From Bacteroidota bacterium (GTDB lineage Bacteria > Bacteroidota > Bacteroidia > Cytophagales > Cyclobacteriaceae): DNA of 64,000 bases. Below are positions 25,169 through 33,223 of the stretch, one piece after another. Position numbers and translations under genes: made by a program. The number at the start of each line of letters is the position of its first letter. The stretch's first letter is position 1. The notes under the pieces were generated by a model. It was not told the DNA's origin, did no database searches, and saw only the letters and a list, made by a program, of their open reading frames with translations. The stretch is taken from contig JACPVX010000041.1 in NCBI GenBank assembly GCA_016191555.1, forward strand, positions 186,001 through 250,000. Direction: 5' to 3'.

Positions 25169-26095
25169 ATGAATTCGCAACCCGGCCCAAGTGTTTCCAT
25201 TGTGCTCGCCACTTACAATGGTGAAAAATACTTACGCGAGCAGTTGGATAGTCTTTTTGCACAAACTTATCCATTACTCGAAATCATAGCGGTGGATGAT
25301 TGCTCTTCCGATTCTACCATTGCGATTTTAAAGGAATATGCTGCGGCACATCCCATTTTACAGATCTACCAAAACGAAGTCAACCTCAAACACAATCGCA
25401 CTTTCGAACGTGGCATTCAGTTGGCCAAAGGCGATTGCATTGCCATGTGCGATCAGGATGACATCTGGTTACCGGAAAAAATCTCTACGCTGATGGAACA
25501 ATGGAGCCCTGAGAGTTTATTGATTCACTGCGATTCGGAATTCATCGATGCCGAAGGCAAAAGTCTACAGCGCAAAATATCAGACATCAAAAATTTGCAA
25601 ACTTATTCGTCACCAATTCCATTTATTATTGGAAACACGGTAGCGGGACATGCGGCTATCTTTCGTAAGGAATTAATCAAAAGTATCTTGCCCTTCCCTT
25701 CCATCGTGATCCATGATTGGTGGATGGCTTTTGTAGCTGCTACCCAAGGGCCAGTACAGTATGTAGATGAACCGCTTATTCATTACCGCCAACATGCAGG
25801 AAATGTTATTGGAGCAATCAAAGTGAAAGGGCAGAAAAAGAAAAAAGATAAGTCAGAATTACAGCAGCGTATTCGAGAGCGGATGAAGTTGTTTTCACAG
25901 TCATGCCCTGAGCATCATTCAGCTAAAAACTTACTGAATGAGTTGGCTCGCAGCTATTCTAGCTTTGGCTTATCAAATAATTTTTTGAGGATGAATCTTT
26001 TCTTTACTCATCAGGAGCAATTGCTGGCTACCAAAAACCGCTCGCCTTTTCGCAAGTGGCTGTTTTGCGTGAAGATGTTCTTCACGGTTCAGTAA
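25169..26095 (+). CDS. GT2-family glycosyltransferase
   Basis: The protein is 308 aa. The GT-A fold nucleotide-sugar site is clear at the N-terminus: SIVLATYNGEKYLREQLDSL, then EIIAVDDCSSDSTIAIL with its DD, and CDQDDIW as the DxD metal motif. The layout resembles rhamnosyltransferase-like and O-antigen GT2 enzymes. It adds a sugar to a surface glycan at the cytoplasmic face. It is the first gene of the 25-32 kb glycan region and is separated from the next coding gene of that region by a 1.2-kb repeat-rich stretch. Confidence 0.9.
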   Translation: MNSQPGPSVSIVLATYNGEKYLREQLDSLFAQTYPLLEIIAVDDCSSDSTIAILKEYAAAHPILQIYQNEVNLKHNRTFERGIQLAKGDCIAMCDQDDIWLPEKISTLMEQWSPESLLIHCDSEFIDAEGKSLQRKISDIKNLQTYSSPIPFIIGNTVAGHAAIFRKELIKSILPFPSIVIHDWWMAFVAATQGPVQYVDEPLIHYRQHAGNVIGAIKVKGQKKKKDKSELQQRIRERMKLFSQSCPEHHSAKNLLNELARSYSSFGLSNNFLRMNLFFTHQEQLLATKNRSPFRKWLFCVKMFFTVQ

Positions 26096-26140
26096 ATTGA
26101 TTTTTCGTAAATTATCAGTTTTACAAGCCATACCTCCTCT

Positions 26141-26270
26141 CTGTCATTCCGAGGCACAAGGAATCTTCTAACACATATTCCTGCTTAAAGAAGACGCTCG
26201 TGCCTCGGCAAGACAAGGGTGTGAGATGTGTTCAGTGTAACCAAAAAATTTGGTTTAGTTATTGCTGTCC
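26141..26270. repeat. Palindromic repeat copy A (CTGTCATTCCGAGGCAC family), complete
   Basis: The left arm starts CTGTCATTCCGAGGCACAAG at 26141 and the right arm carries CGTGCCTCGGCAAGACAAGG up to about 26219. The arms can fold back over a central 22-bp part. The core is 85 bp long. A trailing segment (26226-26270, GTGTAACCAAAAAATTTGG) is related to those after copies D and E. The 470 bp from 26096 to 26565 hold copies A, B and C and no gene that I can support. Confidence 0.85.
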
Positions 26271-26295
26271 AATAAAGCCCGTCTCGTTCTGCTGC

Positions 26296-26359
26296 TCTGT
26301 CATTCCGAGGCACAAGGAATCTTCCGAAGATTTACTCTTTTGCGGCAGGACACGAGTGG
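26296..26359. repeat. Palindromic repeat copy B, right arm degenerate
   Basis: The left arm CTGTCATTCCGAGGCACAAG is nearly identical to copy A. A TTTACTC centre resembles that of copy E. The right arm (GCGGCAGGACACGAGTGG) is decayed. Confidence 0.8.
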
Positions 26360-26420
26360 AGTTAAATCGAAATTACTTTTGTTTTGCGTTTCAATAAACC
26401 AAGGCATTTCTCTTCTCGCC

Positions 26421-26488
26421 CTGTCATTCCGAGGCACGAGGAATCTTTGTAATGGTACTATGTCTCGCGCCTCTGCAGGACAAGAGTT
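26421..26488. repeat. Palindromic repeat copy C
   Basis: The left arm CTGTCATTCCGAGGCACGAG is intact; the right arm (CTCGCGCCTCTGCAGGACAA) is partly decayed. It lies 78 bp beyond the 3' end of the GIY-YIG gene. Confidence 0.8.
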
Positions 26489-26565
26489 GGATTATACATT
26501 TCGAACTAAAAGCAAATTTCCGATTCAACACTCTTGATCGGAAAATGTCCACAACTTCCCTACGT

Positions 26566-26904
26566 TTAAATGCCTCGAATCGATCCATCTTTTGGAGGCC
26601 AAGGATCGACAATCGATGAATTAAGTGAATGAAGGTTTGGATTTTCCTTTTTTATCAGATCAAGTTTCTTCTTTCGAGACCATCCTTTAATCTCTTTCTC
26701 TCGAGCAATTGCATCATTTACATAATAAAAGTGTTCCCAATAAACCACTAAATATGCATAGTATTTGCCTGTAAAAGTTTTGGGATTACCACGATTTAGG
26801 TAGTGTTCGATAATTCGCTGACCTAAATTATTTGTTACTCCTGTGTAGAGAACTTGCTTTCCTGGGTTGGTGGTAATATAGACGTAGTAATCATGTTCCA
26901 TCAT
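26566..26904 (-). CDS. Small GIY-YIG nuclease-domain protein
   Basis: The protein is 112 aa, nearly all of it one GIY-YIG domain. It starts DYYVYITTNPGKQVLYTGVT, with the two Tyr-containing strands and the Arg of NLGQRIIEHY. A Glu-containing helix follows (DAIAREKEIKGWSRKKKLDL). This is the YhbQ/UPF0213-like group; the domain normally cuts DNA using one metal ion, but the role of such free-standing proteins is unknown. The gene lies inside a cluster of palindromic repeats, C on one side and D and E on the other, on the strand opposite to its glycan-gene neighbours. Confidence 0.88.
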   Translation of the reverse strand: MMEHDYYVYITTNPGKQVLYTGVTNNLGQRIIEHYLNRGNPKTFTGKYYAYLVVYWEHFYYVNDAIAREKEIKGWSRKKKLDLIKKENPNLHSLNSSIVDPWPPKDGSIRGI

Positions 26905-26966
26905 AGCAATTTATGAATTTCTTTTTGCTGTTCCGGAAACATAGCTTATCCTAATTACTATAATAT

Positions 26967-27050
26967 AAGATGCCTCACACTACGGCATTACAGGGTGTAG
27001 GAATGCGTTTAGAGCAAACAAGAAAATTTAGATTATAGTTATCGCTTGCT
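26967..27050. repeat. Palindromic repeat copy D, right arm and trailing segment only
   Basis: AAGATGCCTCACACTACGGC at 26967 and CATTACAGGGTGTAG correspond to the right arm of copy E. The trailing part GCAAACAAGAAAATTTAGAT also matches copy E. No left arm is present, so the copy is truncated. Confidence 0.75.
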
Positions 27051-27079
27051 CTATTTTCTATTAATGATTATTCCATTCA

Positions 27080-27215
27080 CTGTTATTCCGAGGTACGAGG
27101 AATCTTTTGGAAATTTACTCTTATTCGGATAAGATGCCTCGTACCTCGGCATGACAGGGTGTGGTGAAGCATTCAGAGTAAACAAGAAAATTTAGATTTG
27201 ACTTACTGCTAGCAA
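27080..27215. repeat. Palindromic repeat copy E, the best-preserved copy
   Basis: The left arm begins CTGTTATTCCGAGGTACGAG at 27080 and the right arm reads CCTCGTACCTCGGCATGACA up to about 27157. They pair over about 20 bp. Copy A and copy E cores are both 85 bp. A trailing segment with GTAAACAAGAAAATTTAGAT follows. The 432 bp from 26905 to 27336 contain copies D and E and no supportable gene. Confidence 0.85.
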
Positions 27216-27336
27216 TCAATAATCACTCCCGTCAACATGATCAACTCTTTAGGTCAATCGCGGGCCTCGGCTATTCCAAGTACACAAAAATCCCCGCGAT
27301 ATTTTAGTACATTTACGGCACCAAAATCTATCCTGC

Positions 27337-28134
27337 ATGGCAGTCTACGGCAATCAGCGCTATCTCAAGCTATTTGAAAATGTTAGTAATACCCGCATCT
27401 ATTTCTTAGATAAAATCAAAAAACAATCGGAGTTGGTTTTTATCACCAAACCAATAGCGATTAAAGTGCGCGTGCCACGCAGGTTGATGCTCATCTTCAA
27501 AGAAATTTTCATGTCCGATGTGTATAGCATTCATGAATTGGCCAAAGGATTGAATGAAAATTCTGTAGTGCTGGATATCGGTGCCAACGTGGGTTTCTTC
27601 AGTGTCTTACTGTTATCCAAAAAGAATATCAAGAAAATTATTGCCTTCGAACCCATTCCGGTTAATATCCAAACGCTCAAAAAAACCATTGCTGAAAATA
27701 AAGTGTTGCAAGAAAAATTGATCCTGCAAGAAAAAGCCGTGACTGGCCAACCAATGGGCGATCTGACTTTGTTTTTAGACAGTGAAAAAGAGTTAACCGA
27801 AAATGCTTCTGTATTCTCTGGCTTTGAATCCACACACGCACAAAAACTAGTAGTGCCCAGTATTTCGCTTACGCAGATCTTTCAGGAGAATAACCTCACA
27901 CACGTTGACTTTGTCAAAATGGATTGCGAAGGAAGTGAGTTTGATATTCTATACAACACCGACCCCTCGTTATTGAAAAAAATCAAACACATGATTTTGG
28001 AAGTGCATGATTTGGATACGGATAAAAATAACACCGAATACATGAACTCCTTTTTGCAATCGCACGGGTTTGCTACTACTTACTATCGCCTCAGCGCCAA
28101 ATCGCATGTGATCAATGCGCATCAGAAAGCATAA
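27337..28134 (+). CDS. FkbM-family methyltransferase
   Basis: The protein is 265 aa. The SAM-binding loop is VVLDIGANVGFFSVLLLSK, followed by IIAFEPIPVNIQTLKK and the FkbM hallmark VDFVKMDCEGSEFDIL. FkbM enzymes O-methylate sugars or polyketides; within a glycosyltransferase region the most likely role is capping or decorating a surface glycan. The N-terminal 75 residues precede the catalytic domain, as is common in the family. The next gene starts 3 bp after its stop. Confidence 0.88.
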   Translation: MAVYGNQRYLKLFENVSNTRIYFLDKIKKQSELVFITKPIAIKVRVPRRLMLIFKEIFMSDVYSIHELAKGLNENSVVLDIGANVGFFSVLLLSKKNIKKIIAFEPIPVNIQTLKKTIAENKVLQEKLILQEKAVTGQPMGDLTLFLDSEKELTENASVFSGFESTHAQKLVVPSISLTQIFQENNLTHVDFVKMDCEGSEFDILYNTDPSLLKKIKHMILEVHDLDTDKNNTEYMNSFLQSHGFATTYYRLSAKSHVINAHQKA

Positions 28135-28137
28135 CGT

Positions 28138-28983
28138 ATGTTGAAGGTTTTATTTTTAGCAAAAGCTGATCGCCCTGACTACCTCTGTGATATGATCTAT
28201 CACGGGCTTAAAAGCACTGAAGGTATTTTGGTGGAAGAAGTGAACACGCCTCATTACATGTATAGCTATTACATGGCACAGGGGGCACTGTACGGCAAAG
28301 GCTTTACCATGTACTGCCATCTCAAGAGCTATCCAACCTGTATACCCGTACCGGAAATGAAGCGAAGAGTGGAGAAAAAGTATTATGATTTTGTGGTCTA
28401 CGGCTCCGTTCATCGCTTCGAAAAATATTTTGATTTAATCACAGCAAATTATTCGAAAGATAGAATCATTACAGTAGATGGCGAAGATGAAGACCGATTA
28501 GAGCTTCGCTTCACCCGCAACAGCACGTATTACAAGAGAGAACTGAGTGTTGAAAATCAACTGGTAAAGCCAATCAATTTTTGCATTCCGGAATCATTAA
28601 TCGTACAAAGCGTGCCTGCTAAAACAAAGCGTGTAGCGCACATTGTGCCCGGTGATTTAAGCACGTACATTTTCGATCGGGTAGAAGATTATTACCAGGA
28701 TTATCAGACATCAATATTTGGTATCACGCGCAAGAAAGCCGGATGGGATTGCCTGCGTCATTATGAAATCTTAATGAATGGATGCATTCCTTACTTTATC
28801 GATTTGAGGGAATGTCCGCGCCTTACCATGAATTTATTGCCGAAAGATCTGCTTTTAGAAACAAATGAGTTCTATGAAAAGGGCACCGATTTCGATCACG
28901 TAAAATACGAGCGAGAGCTATTGAATTATACAAAGCAACATCTTACTACAAAAAAATTAGCTGAGTACCTGCTTGTGAATTAA
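28138..28983 (+). CDS. Uncharacterised glycan-locus protein, possible glycosyltransferase
   Basis: The protein is 281 aa with no signal peptide, and I do not recognise the family. The pattern KKAGWDCLRHYEILMNGCIP followed by YFIDLRECP resembles the C-terminal acceptor/donor loop of exostosin-like or GT-B enzymes (a G-C-R-x-E-x-L-x-G-C-P pattern). VDGEDEDRLELRF gives an acidic stretch. Position between an FkbM gene (3-bp gap) and further glycosyltransferase genes supports a sugar-transfer role, as inference. Its stop overlaps the stop of the convergent FkbM gene by 3 bp. Confidence 0.6.
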   Translation: MLKVLFLAKADRPDYLCDMIYHGLKSTEGILVEEVNTPHYMYSYYMAQGALYGKGFTMYCHLKSYPTCIPVPEMKRRVEKKYYDFVVYGSVHRFEKYFDLITANYSKDRIITVDGEDEDRLELRFTRNSTYYKRELSVENQLVKPINFCIPESLIVQSVPAKTKRVAHIVPGDLSTYIFDRVEDYYQDYQTSIFGITRKKAGWDCLRHYEILMNGCIPYFIDLRECPRLTMNLLPKDLLLETNEFYEKGTDFDHVKYERELLNYTKQHLTTKKLAEYLLVN

Positions 28984-29705
28984 ATTCGGATATCTCGAAA
29001 ATAGCCATTGATGGTGGAAAAGCACTCCAGTTCATAGTCATGGCCTTTCAAATACTTTACAATCGAATCAGCAGTATTTTCGGACAGTTTAAACTCATGG
29101 ATTTCAATCACAATAAATCGGGGGCGGTATTTATTCAAATTTACAGACATCAAGGCATGGAGATCATGTCCTTCTACATCGATGCTTAACAAATCAATGG
29201 CAGTTCCTTTGGGCAGATGTTTATCGAGAATTGTTTCGACACGCTGTGTCATCATTTTCACTTCCCGATTAAACTCCCAATGTTTTTTCCATTCCTCCAA
29301 TTGGTGCTGATCAATGGTGGAAACCGCGGGCACTTTATCTGAAATATGGAAGGTCACTTCCTTTTCCACATCCGACACGGCCGCATGAACTACGGTGTCA
29401 AAAGGGCGGGTTTTTCTAAATTGCTGGCAGAGTCTCTCATTGGCATCAACGCAGATACCATTCCATCCGGATACGTAAAGAAAAAATGTGTTCGAAAAAT
29501 ACATCGGGGTGTTACACCCTATATCAACATAAACGCCCTCTTTGCAGTCACGCAATAAAAATTTGATCACTGTATCTTCTCCTGTTTGCGAAAAATAAAC
29601 ATTCGCCTCATTGGCCATCATTTTCTTGATCAGAATGAGCAAACTAATTCGAAGGGCTGCAAAAAAAGGGAGTTTTTTAAATAACTTTGCGAAAGTAATC
29701 TTCAT
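28980..29705 (-). CDS. Second FkbM-family methyltransferase
   Basis: The protein is 241 aa. YVDIGCNTPMYFSNTFFLY is the SAM-binding region, GICVDANERLCQQF the acidic loop, and IDLLSIDVEGHDLHALMSV the FkbM D-x-E-G motif. It differs clearly from the FkbM protein at 27337, so the two are not a recent duplication. It lies on the opposite strand to the other glycan genes, which implies its own promoter in the 66-bp gap before 29772. Likely role: O-methylation of a sugar in the surface glycan. Confidence 0.88.
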   Translation of the reverse strand: MKITFAKLFKKLPFFAALRISLLILIKKMMANEANVYFSQTGEDTVIKFLLRDCKEGVYVDIGCNTPMYFSNTFFLYVSGWNGICVDANERLCQQFRKTRPFDTVVHAAVSDVEKEVTFHISDKVPAVSTIDQHQLEEWKKHWEFNREVKMMTQRVETILDKHLPKGTAIDLLSIDVEGHDLHALMSVNLNKYRPRFIVIEIHEFKLSENTADSIVKYLKGHDYELECFSTINGYFRDIRI

Positions 29706-29771
29706 GCACTAAGGGATGTTTGCAATTGTAACGGTGAAGATAACTTTAAATATTAATTTGAAAACTATCTA

Positions 29772-30584
29772 ATGCCAAACATAGCCTCATTATTAATCTC
29801 TACTTACAATTGGCCGCAGGCATTAGAGCTATGTCTTCTCAGCGCGTTGAATCAATCTGTATTGCCTGGTGAAATCCTGATTGCTGATGATGGCTCAACT
29901 GGAGAAACAAAAACACTCATTCAGGAGCTTCGAAAAAAAACAAAGGTGCCCATCCGGCACTTCTGGCATGAAGATATTGGCTTTCGAAAAACGATTATCC
30001 TCAACGAAGCAGTTCGTCATAGTCGGTTTGACTACATCATTCAAACAGATGGAGACATCTTATTGCATCGCAGATTTATTGAAGAGCATTTAGCCAACGC
30101 AAAAGCTGGGTTTTATTTGCGCGGCAGCCGCACATTGATAGACGAGGGCACCACAAAAGAATTGATTCAGGAAAAGAATTTCCGTATGCATTGGTTAAGT
30201 ACGGGTATAAAAAATCGTTTCAATTCAATACACAATCGTTTAGTTTCCAAACTATTTATGCTTTTCAACAATCCGCATTCCATTGAAGGGGTGAAGGGTT
30301 GCAACTTTTCTTTTTGGAAAAAAGACTTCGTAGCTGTAAATGGATTTAATACGGAGATTGTTGGCTGGGGCAGAGAGGATAGCGAATTGGCCATTCGGTT
30401 AATCAACAATCAAGTTTACAAACAGCATCTAAAATTCCAAGCCGTATGTTTTCATTTACACCATACAATTTTTTCACGAGATCGCGATGAGCGCAACATG
30501 AAAATGCTCGAAGCAGCAATTGAAAATAAAACCCTATGGGCTGACCATGGATATTCACAAACAAATCCGGTAATTGAGTTTTAA
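29772..30584 (+). CDS. GT2-family glycosyltransferase with galactosyltransferase-like C-terminus
   Basis: The protein is 270 aa. The N-terminal GT-A site is ASLLISTYNWPQALELCLLS and EILIADDGSTGETKTLI; the metal site is QTDGDILLHRRF. The C-terminal GVKGCNFSFWKKDFVAVNGF, with GWGREDSELAIRL, is the Glyco_transf_7C pattern of beta-galactosyl/chondroitin polymerase-type enzymes. Its stop shares a base with the next start (TAATG), so translation is coupled with the 30584 gene. Confidence 0.9.
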   Translation: MPNIASLLISTYNWPQALELCLLSALNQSVLPGEILIADDGSTGETKTLIQELRKKTKVPIRHFWHEDIGFRKTIILNEAVRHSRFDYIIQTDGDILLHRRFIEEHLANAKAGFYLRGSRTLIDEGTTKELIQEKNFRMHWLSTGIKNRFNSIHNRLVSKLFMLFNNPHSIEGVKGCNFSFWKKDFVAVNGFNTEIVGWGREDSELAIRLINNQVYKQHLKFQAVCFHLHHTIFSRDRDERNMKMLEAAIENKTLWADHGYSQTNPVIEF

Positions 30585-31453
30585 TGAGAGTTGCTGCCCA
30601 CATTCCTTTCTTTTTTGTCGAATCCAGAATCATTTATCTCAAGCAGGTAATTGATCATTTGCAGCGCCTTTCTGCAGATGTAGATATTTTTGTCTACACC
30701 AATAATCGATTCATTCAAGCTCACTTCAATCAGTCGAACGTTTTCATTCAGTACTATCCCTATTCCAAGTATGGAAAAGTTGCTTACTTCAATGGCTTAT
30801 GGAATCGACTGAGCCTCACATCCCTAGTGCATCCATTTTATCTGACATGGGAAAATCGTAAAGTGATTGAGAAGAATTTGTACACCTACGAAGCACAACT
30901 TTACTTAGAGGACGATATCTGTTTTACGGCTGAAAATTTTAATTACTGGCTTGCAAACAAAGATGCCTGCTACCAAAATGATTTCAATCTTGCCTTTTTA
31001 CGGTTTGAAGAATCACCCCAACGAGCCAAATACTTAACCGACCTTACATCCATTCCAGAGAAGATAATCGAAATAAATAACCGATTCTATCTTTTGAATG
31101 ATATAAATCCTTACGGCGGATTCTGGATTTACGACAAAAATGAACTGATTCGCTTTAGTCAATCTCAGGAGTGGAAATTTAATTTTGATGGATTTCCGAT
31201 TCGTGAAAAATCTGCGATTGGACACCATTCTTTAAAAATGAAACGGTTTAAGGGAAACGTCATTCCGTTGGTAAATTACGATGCTGCTACCGGGCTTGCC
31301 GAACTTCCGACTAGTTGCTTAGTCCACCATCTTCCAAACACTTACATCGGTCATTCGCTGTTTTGTAAAATCAAGGTAGAAACTTCTTCTGCAAACAGTT
31401 TTACCTTACGCGACAGAGCGAAACTTAATCAACAAAAAAAACTAAATAGTTAA
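30584..31453 (+). CDS. Uncharacterised glycan-locus protein with GT-A-like acidic motif
   Basis: The protein is 289 aa with no signal peptide or membrane helix. A metal-type motif QLYLEDDICF near residue 107 and an N-terminal alternation (MRVAAHIPFFFV, DVDIFVYTNN) suggest a GT-A nucleotide-diphospho-sugar transferase. I cannot name the family. NDINPYGGFWIYDKNE and an HHSLKMKRFKGNV segment are other conserved-looking parts. It is in a tight run: TAATG overlap before it, 1 bp after it. Confidence 0.6.
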   Translation: MRVAAHIPFFFVESRIIYLKQVIDHLQRLSADVDIFVYTNNRFIQAHFNQSNVFIQYYPYSKYGKVAYFNGLWNRLSLTSLVHPFYLTWENRKVIEKNLYTYEAQLYLEDDICFTAENFNYWLANKDACYQNDFNLAFLRFEESPQRAKYLTDLTSIPEKIIEINNRFYLLNDINPYGGFWIYDKNELIRFSQSQEWKFNFDGFPIREKSAIGHHSLKMKRFKGNVIPLVNYDAATGLAELPTSCLVHHLPNTYIGHSLFCKIKVETSSANSFTLRDRAKLNQQKKLNS

Positions 31454-31454
31454 G

Positions 31455-32315
31455 ATGAAAGTAGCCGGTTTTACGATGGTACGCAATGCGGTAAAATACG
31501 ATTACCCTGTTGTGGAGGCGATTACTTCTGTACTCCCACTATGCGATGAATTTATTGTAGCTATCGGCAATTGCGAAGATGAAACATTGGCTCTGATAGA
31601 AGGCATTGGGTCTCCTAAAATAAAAATCATTCATACGATTTGGGATGATACGCTGCGTGAAGGTGGTCGCACTTTTGCGTTGGAAACAGACAAAGCTTTT
31701 CAGGCAGTATCTGCTGATGTCGATTGGGCTTTTTACATTCAGGCCGATGAGGTGATTCACGAAAAATATCATGACGCTGTGCGGCAGGCCATGATCAAAT
31801 ACAAAGACAATCGCTCGGTAGAAGGGCTTCTATTTCATTACAAACATTTTTATGGTTCGTATGATTACGTGGGCGAATCGTGGAACTGGTACCGAAGAGA
31901 GATTCGTGTAGTGCGCAACGATAAGAATATTTTTTCCTATCGGGATGCACAAGGATTTCGCAAGAAGCCCAACGAAAAGCTGCGCGTTAAACTCATCGAT
32001 GCCTGCATCTACCACTACGGCTGGGTGCGCGATCCGCGTGCCATGGTGCGCAAGCAGCGTGCCTTCACCAGCTATTATCATGATGACCAGTGGCTGGAAG
32101 AAAACTTAGCCAAAGCCAGTGAATTTGATTACAGCACCATCGACTCGTTGGAACTTTTTTCCGATAGCCATCCCGCGGTGATGAAGGATCGAATTGCTAG
32201 CAAAAACTGGAAGTTTGATTTTGATGTATCAAAAAAGAACTACTCCTTCAAAGAGCGCGTGAAGCGGTTTTTGGGCTTTCGGGTGGGCGAATACAAGAAT
32301 TACAAAATCGTTTAG
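31455..32315 (+). CDS. GT2-like glycosyltransferase
   Basis: The protein is 286 aa. It begins VAGFTMVRNAVKYDYPVVEA, the N-terminus of GT2-like enzymes that start with a T-x-x-R-N motif, and has FYIQADEVIHEKYHD in place of a classical DxD. EGLLFHYKHFYGSYDYVGES and YHYGWVRDPRAM are further features of this subgroup. A sugar-transfer role in the same glycan pathway is likely. It ends the four-gene plus-strand run; the next gene, an ECF sigma factor, starts 45 bp later. Confidence 0.8.
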   Translation: MKVAGFTMVRNAVKYDYPVVEAITSVLPLCDEFIVAIGNCEDETLALIEGIGSPKIKIIHTIWDDTLREGGRTFALETDKAFQAVSADVDWAFYIQADEVIHEKYHDAVRQAMIKYKDNRSVEGLLFHYKHFYGSYDYVGESWNWYRREIRVVRNDKNIFSYRDAQGFRKKPNEKLRVKLIDACIYHYGWVRDPRAMVRKQRAFTSYYHDDQWLEENLAKASEFDYSTIDSLELFSDSHPAVMKDRIASKNWKFDFDVSKKNYSFKERVKRFLGFRVGEYKNYKIV

Positions 32316-32360
32316 GCTTCGCGTTTCAGAATCGGGTTTCTTTACTACTTTTACCGGCTC

Positions 32361-32951
32361 ATGGAATTGGAAGAAGCACCCAAACAAAACTATTCGGAAA
32401 AAGAAAAAGGCGAGATCTTCAATCAGGAGTTCCTCCCTCATATCCACTCGATGTATAACTTCGGTTATCGCCTCACGCTGGATCGCGATGACGCCAAAGA
32501 TTTGGTGCAAGACACGTATTTAAAGGCCTATCGCTTTATAGAATCATTCCAAAAAGGAACTAATGCAAAGGCATGGCTGTTCCGCATCTTGAAAAACAGT
32601 TTTATCAACGATTACCGGAAGAAAAGCAAAGAGCCGGCTAAAGTTGATTATCAGGAGGTAGAGACGTATTATAATTCAGAAGAGGTAGACAGACAAATCA
32701 CTCCCGATCTGCGTGTAGAATCGCTCAAAGACATGATCGGAGATGAAATTTCGAATGCCTTGAACTCATTGGATGTAGATTTTAAAACGGTGATTATACT
32801 GTGCGACTTGGAAGGATTTAAGTACGAGGAGATGGCCAAAATTTTGGATATCCCCATCGGCACTGTGCGCAGTCGCCTGCACCGAGCCAGAAATTTACTG
32901 AAAGAAAAATTGAGCGAATACGCCAAGTCAATGGGTTATAATAAAGCTTAG
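32361..32951 (+). CDS. ECF-type RNA polymerase sigma factor
   Basis: The protein is 196 aa. Region 2 is seen in RLTLDRDDAKDLVQDTYLKA and AKAWLFRILKNSFINDYRKK. Region 4 is EEMAKILDIPIGTVRSRLHR, followed by ARNLLKEKL. The next gene, 2 bp later, encodes a zinc-type anti-sigma factor, so the pair resembles the SigR/RsrA oxidative-stress arrangement. This is the start of a four-gene run ending in gmk and nadD. Confidence 0.93.
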   Translation: MELEEAPKQNYSEKEKGEIFNQEFLPHIHSMYNFGYRLTLDRDDAKDLVQDTYLKAYRFIESFQKGTNAKAWLFRILKNSFINDYRKKSKEPAKVDYQEVETYYNSEEVDRQITPDLRVESLKDMIGDEISNALNSLDVDFKTVIILCDLEGFKYEEMAKILDIPIGTVRSRLHRARNLLKEKLSEYAKSMGYNKA

Positions 32952-32953
32952 CT

Positions 32954-33220
32954 ATGAACAATCCGATGAATCCCTTTGCAAAGCCTGATCAGCAGAAACC
33001 TACCTGCATGGAAATGCTGCAAACTATTTTGGATGGCCAAGCCACCGAAGAACAGAAGCAATATTTCAAAGTGCACATGGATCATTGCATGCCATGCTAT
33101 AAATCGTATGATTTGGATATGTCACTGAAGCAATTGGTGCAATCTAAATGCTGCGGTGGTGCCGCTCCCACCGATCTGGTTGAAAAAATCAAACAACAAA
33201 TACTTCAAAAATCTTCGTAA
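32954..33220 (+). CDS. Zinc-type anti-sigma factor (zf-HC2, RsrA-like)
   Basis: The protein is 88 aa. It has the ZAS motif HMDHCMPCYKSY (His-x3-Cys-x2-Cys) and an upstream Cys18 (TCMEMLQTIL), the ligands expected for one zinc ion. An additional KCCGG follows near residue 71. In the SigR/RsrA model, disulphide formation releases zinc and frees the sigma factor; the same redox switching is plausible here. It lies 2 bp after the sigma gene and 3 bp before gmk. Confidence 0.88.
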   Translation: MNNPMNPFAKPDQQKPTCMEMLQTILDGQATEEQKQYFKVHMDHCMPCYKSYDLDMSLKQLVQSKCCGGAAPTDLVEKIKQQILQKSS

Positions 33221-33223
33221 CGA

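Noticed and set aside
26424-26612. Short open frames inside the palindromic repeat region, for example 26200-26397, 26262-26537 and 26424-26612
   Set aside because: They run through repeat arms and have no start context or recognisable protein pattern; the repeats explain the sequence.
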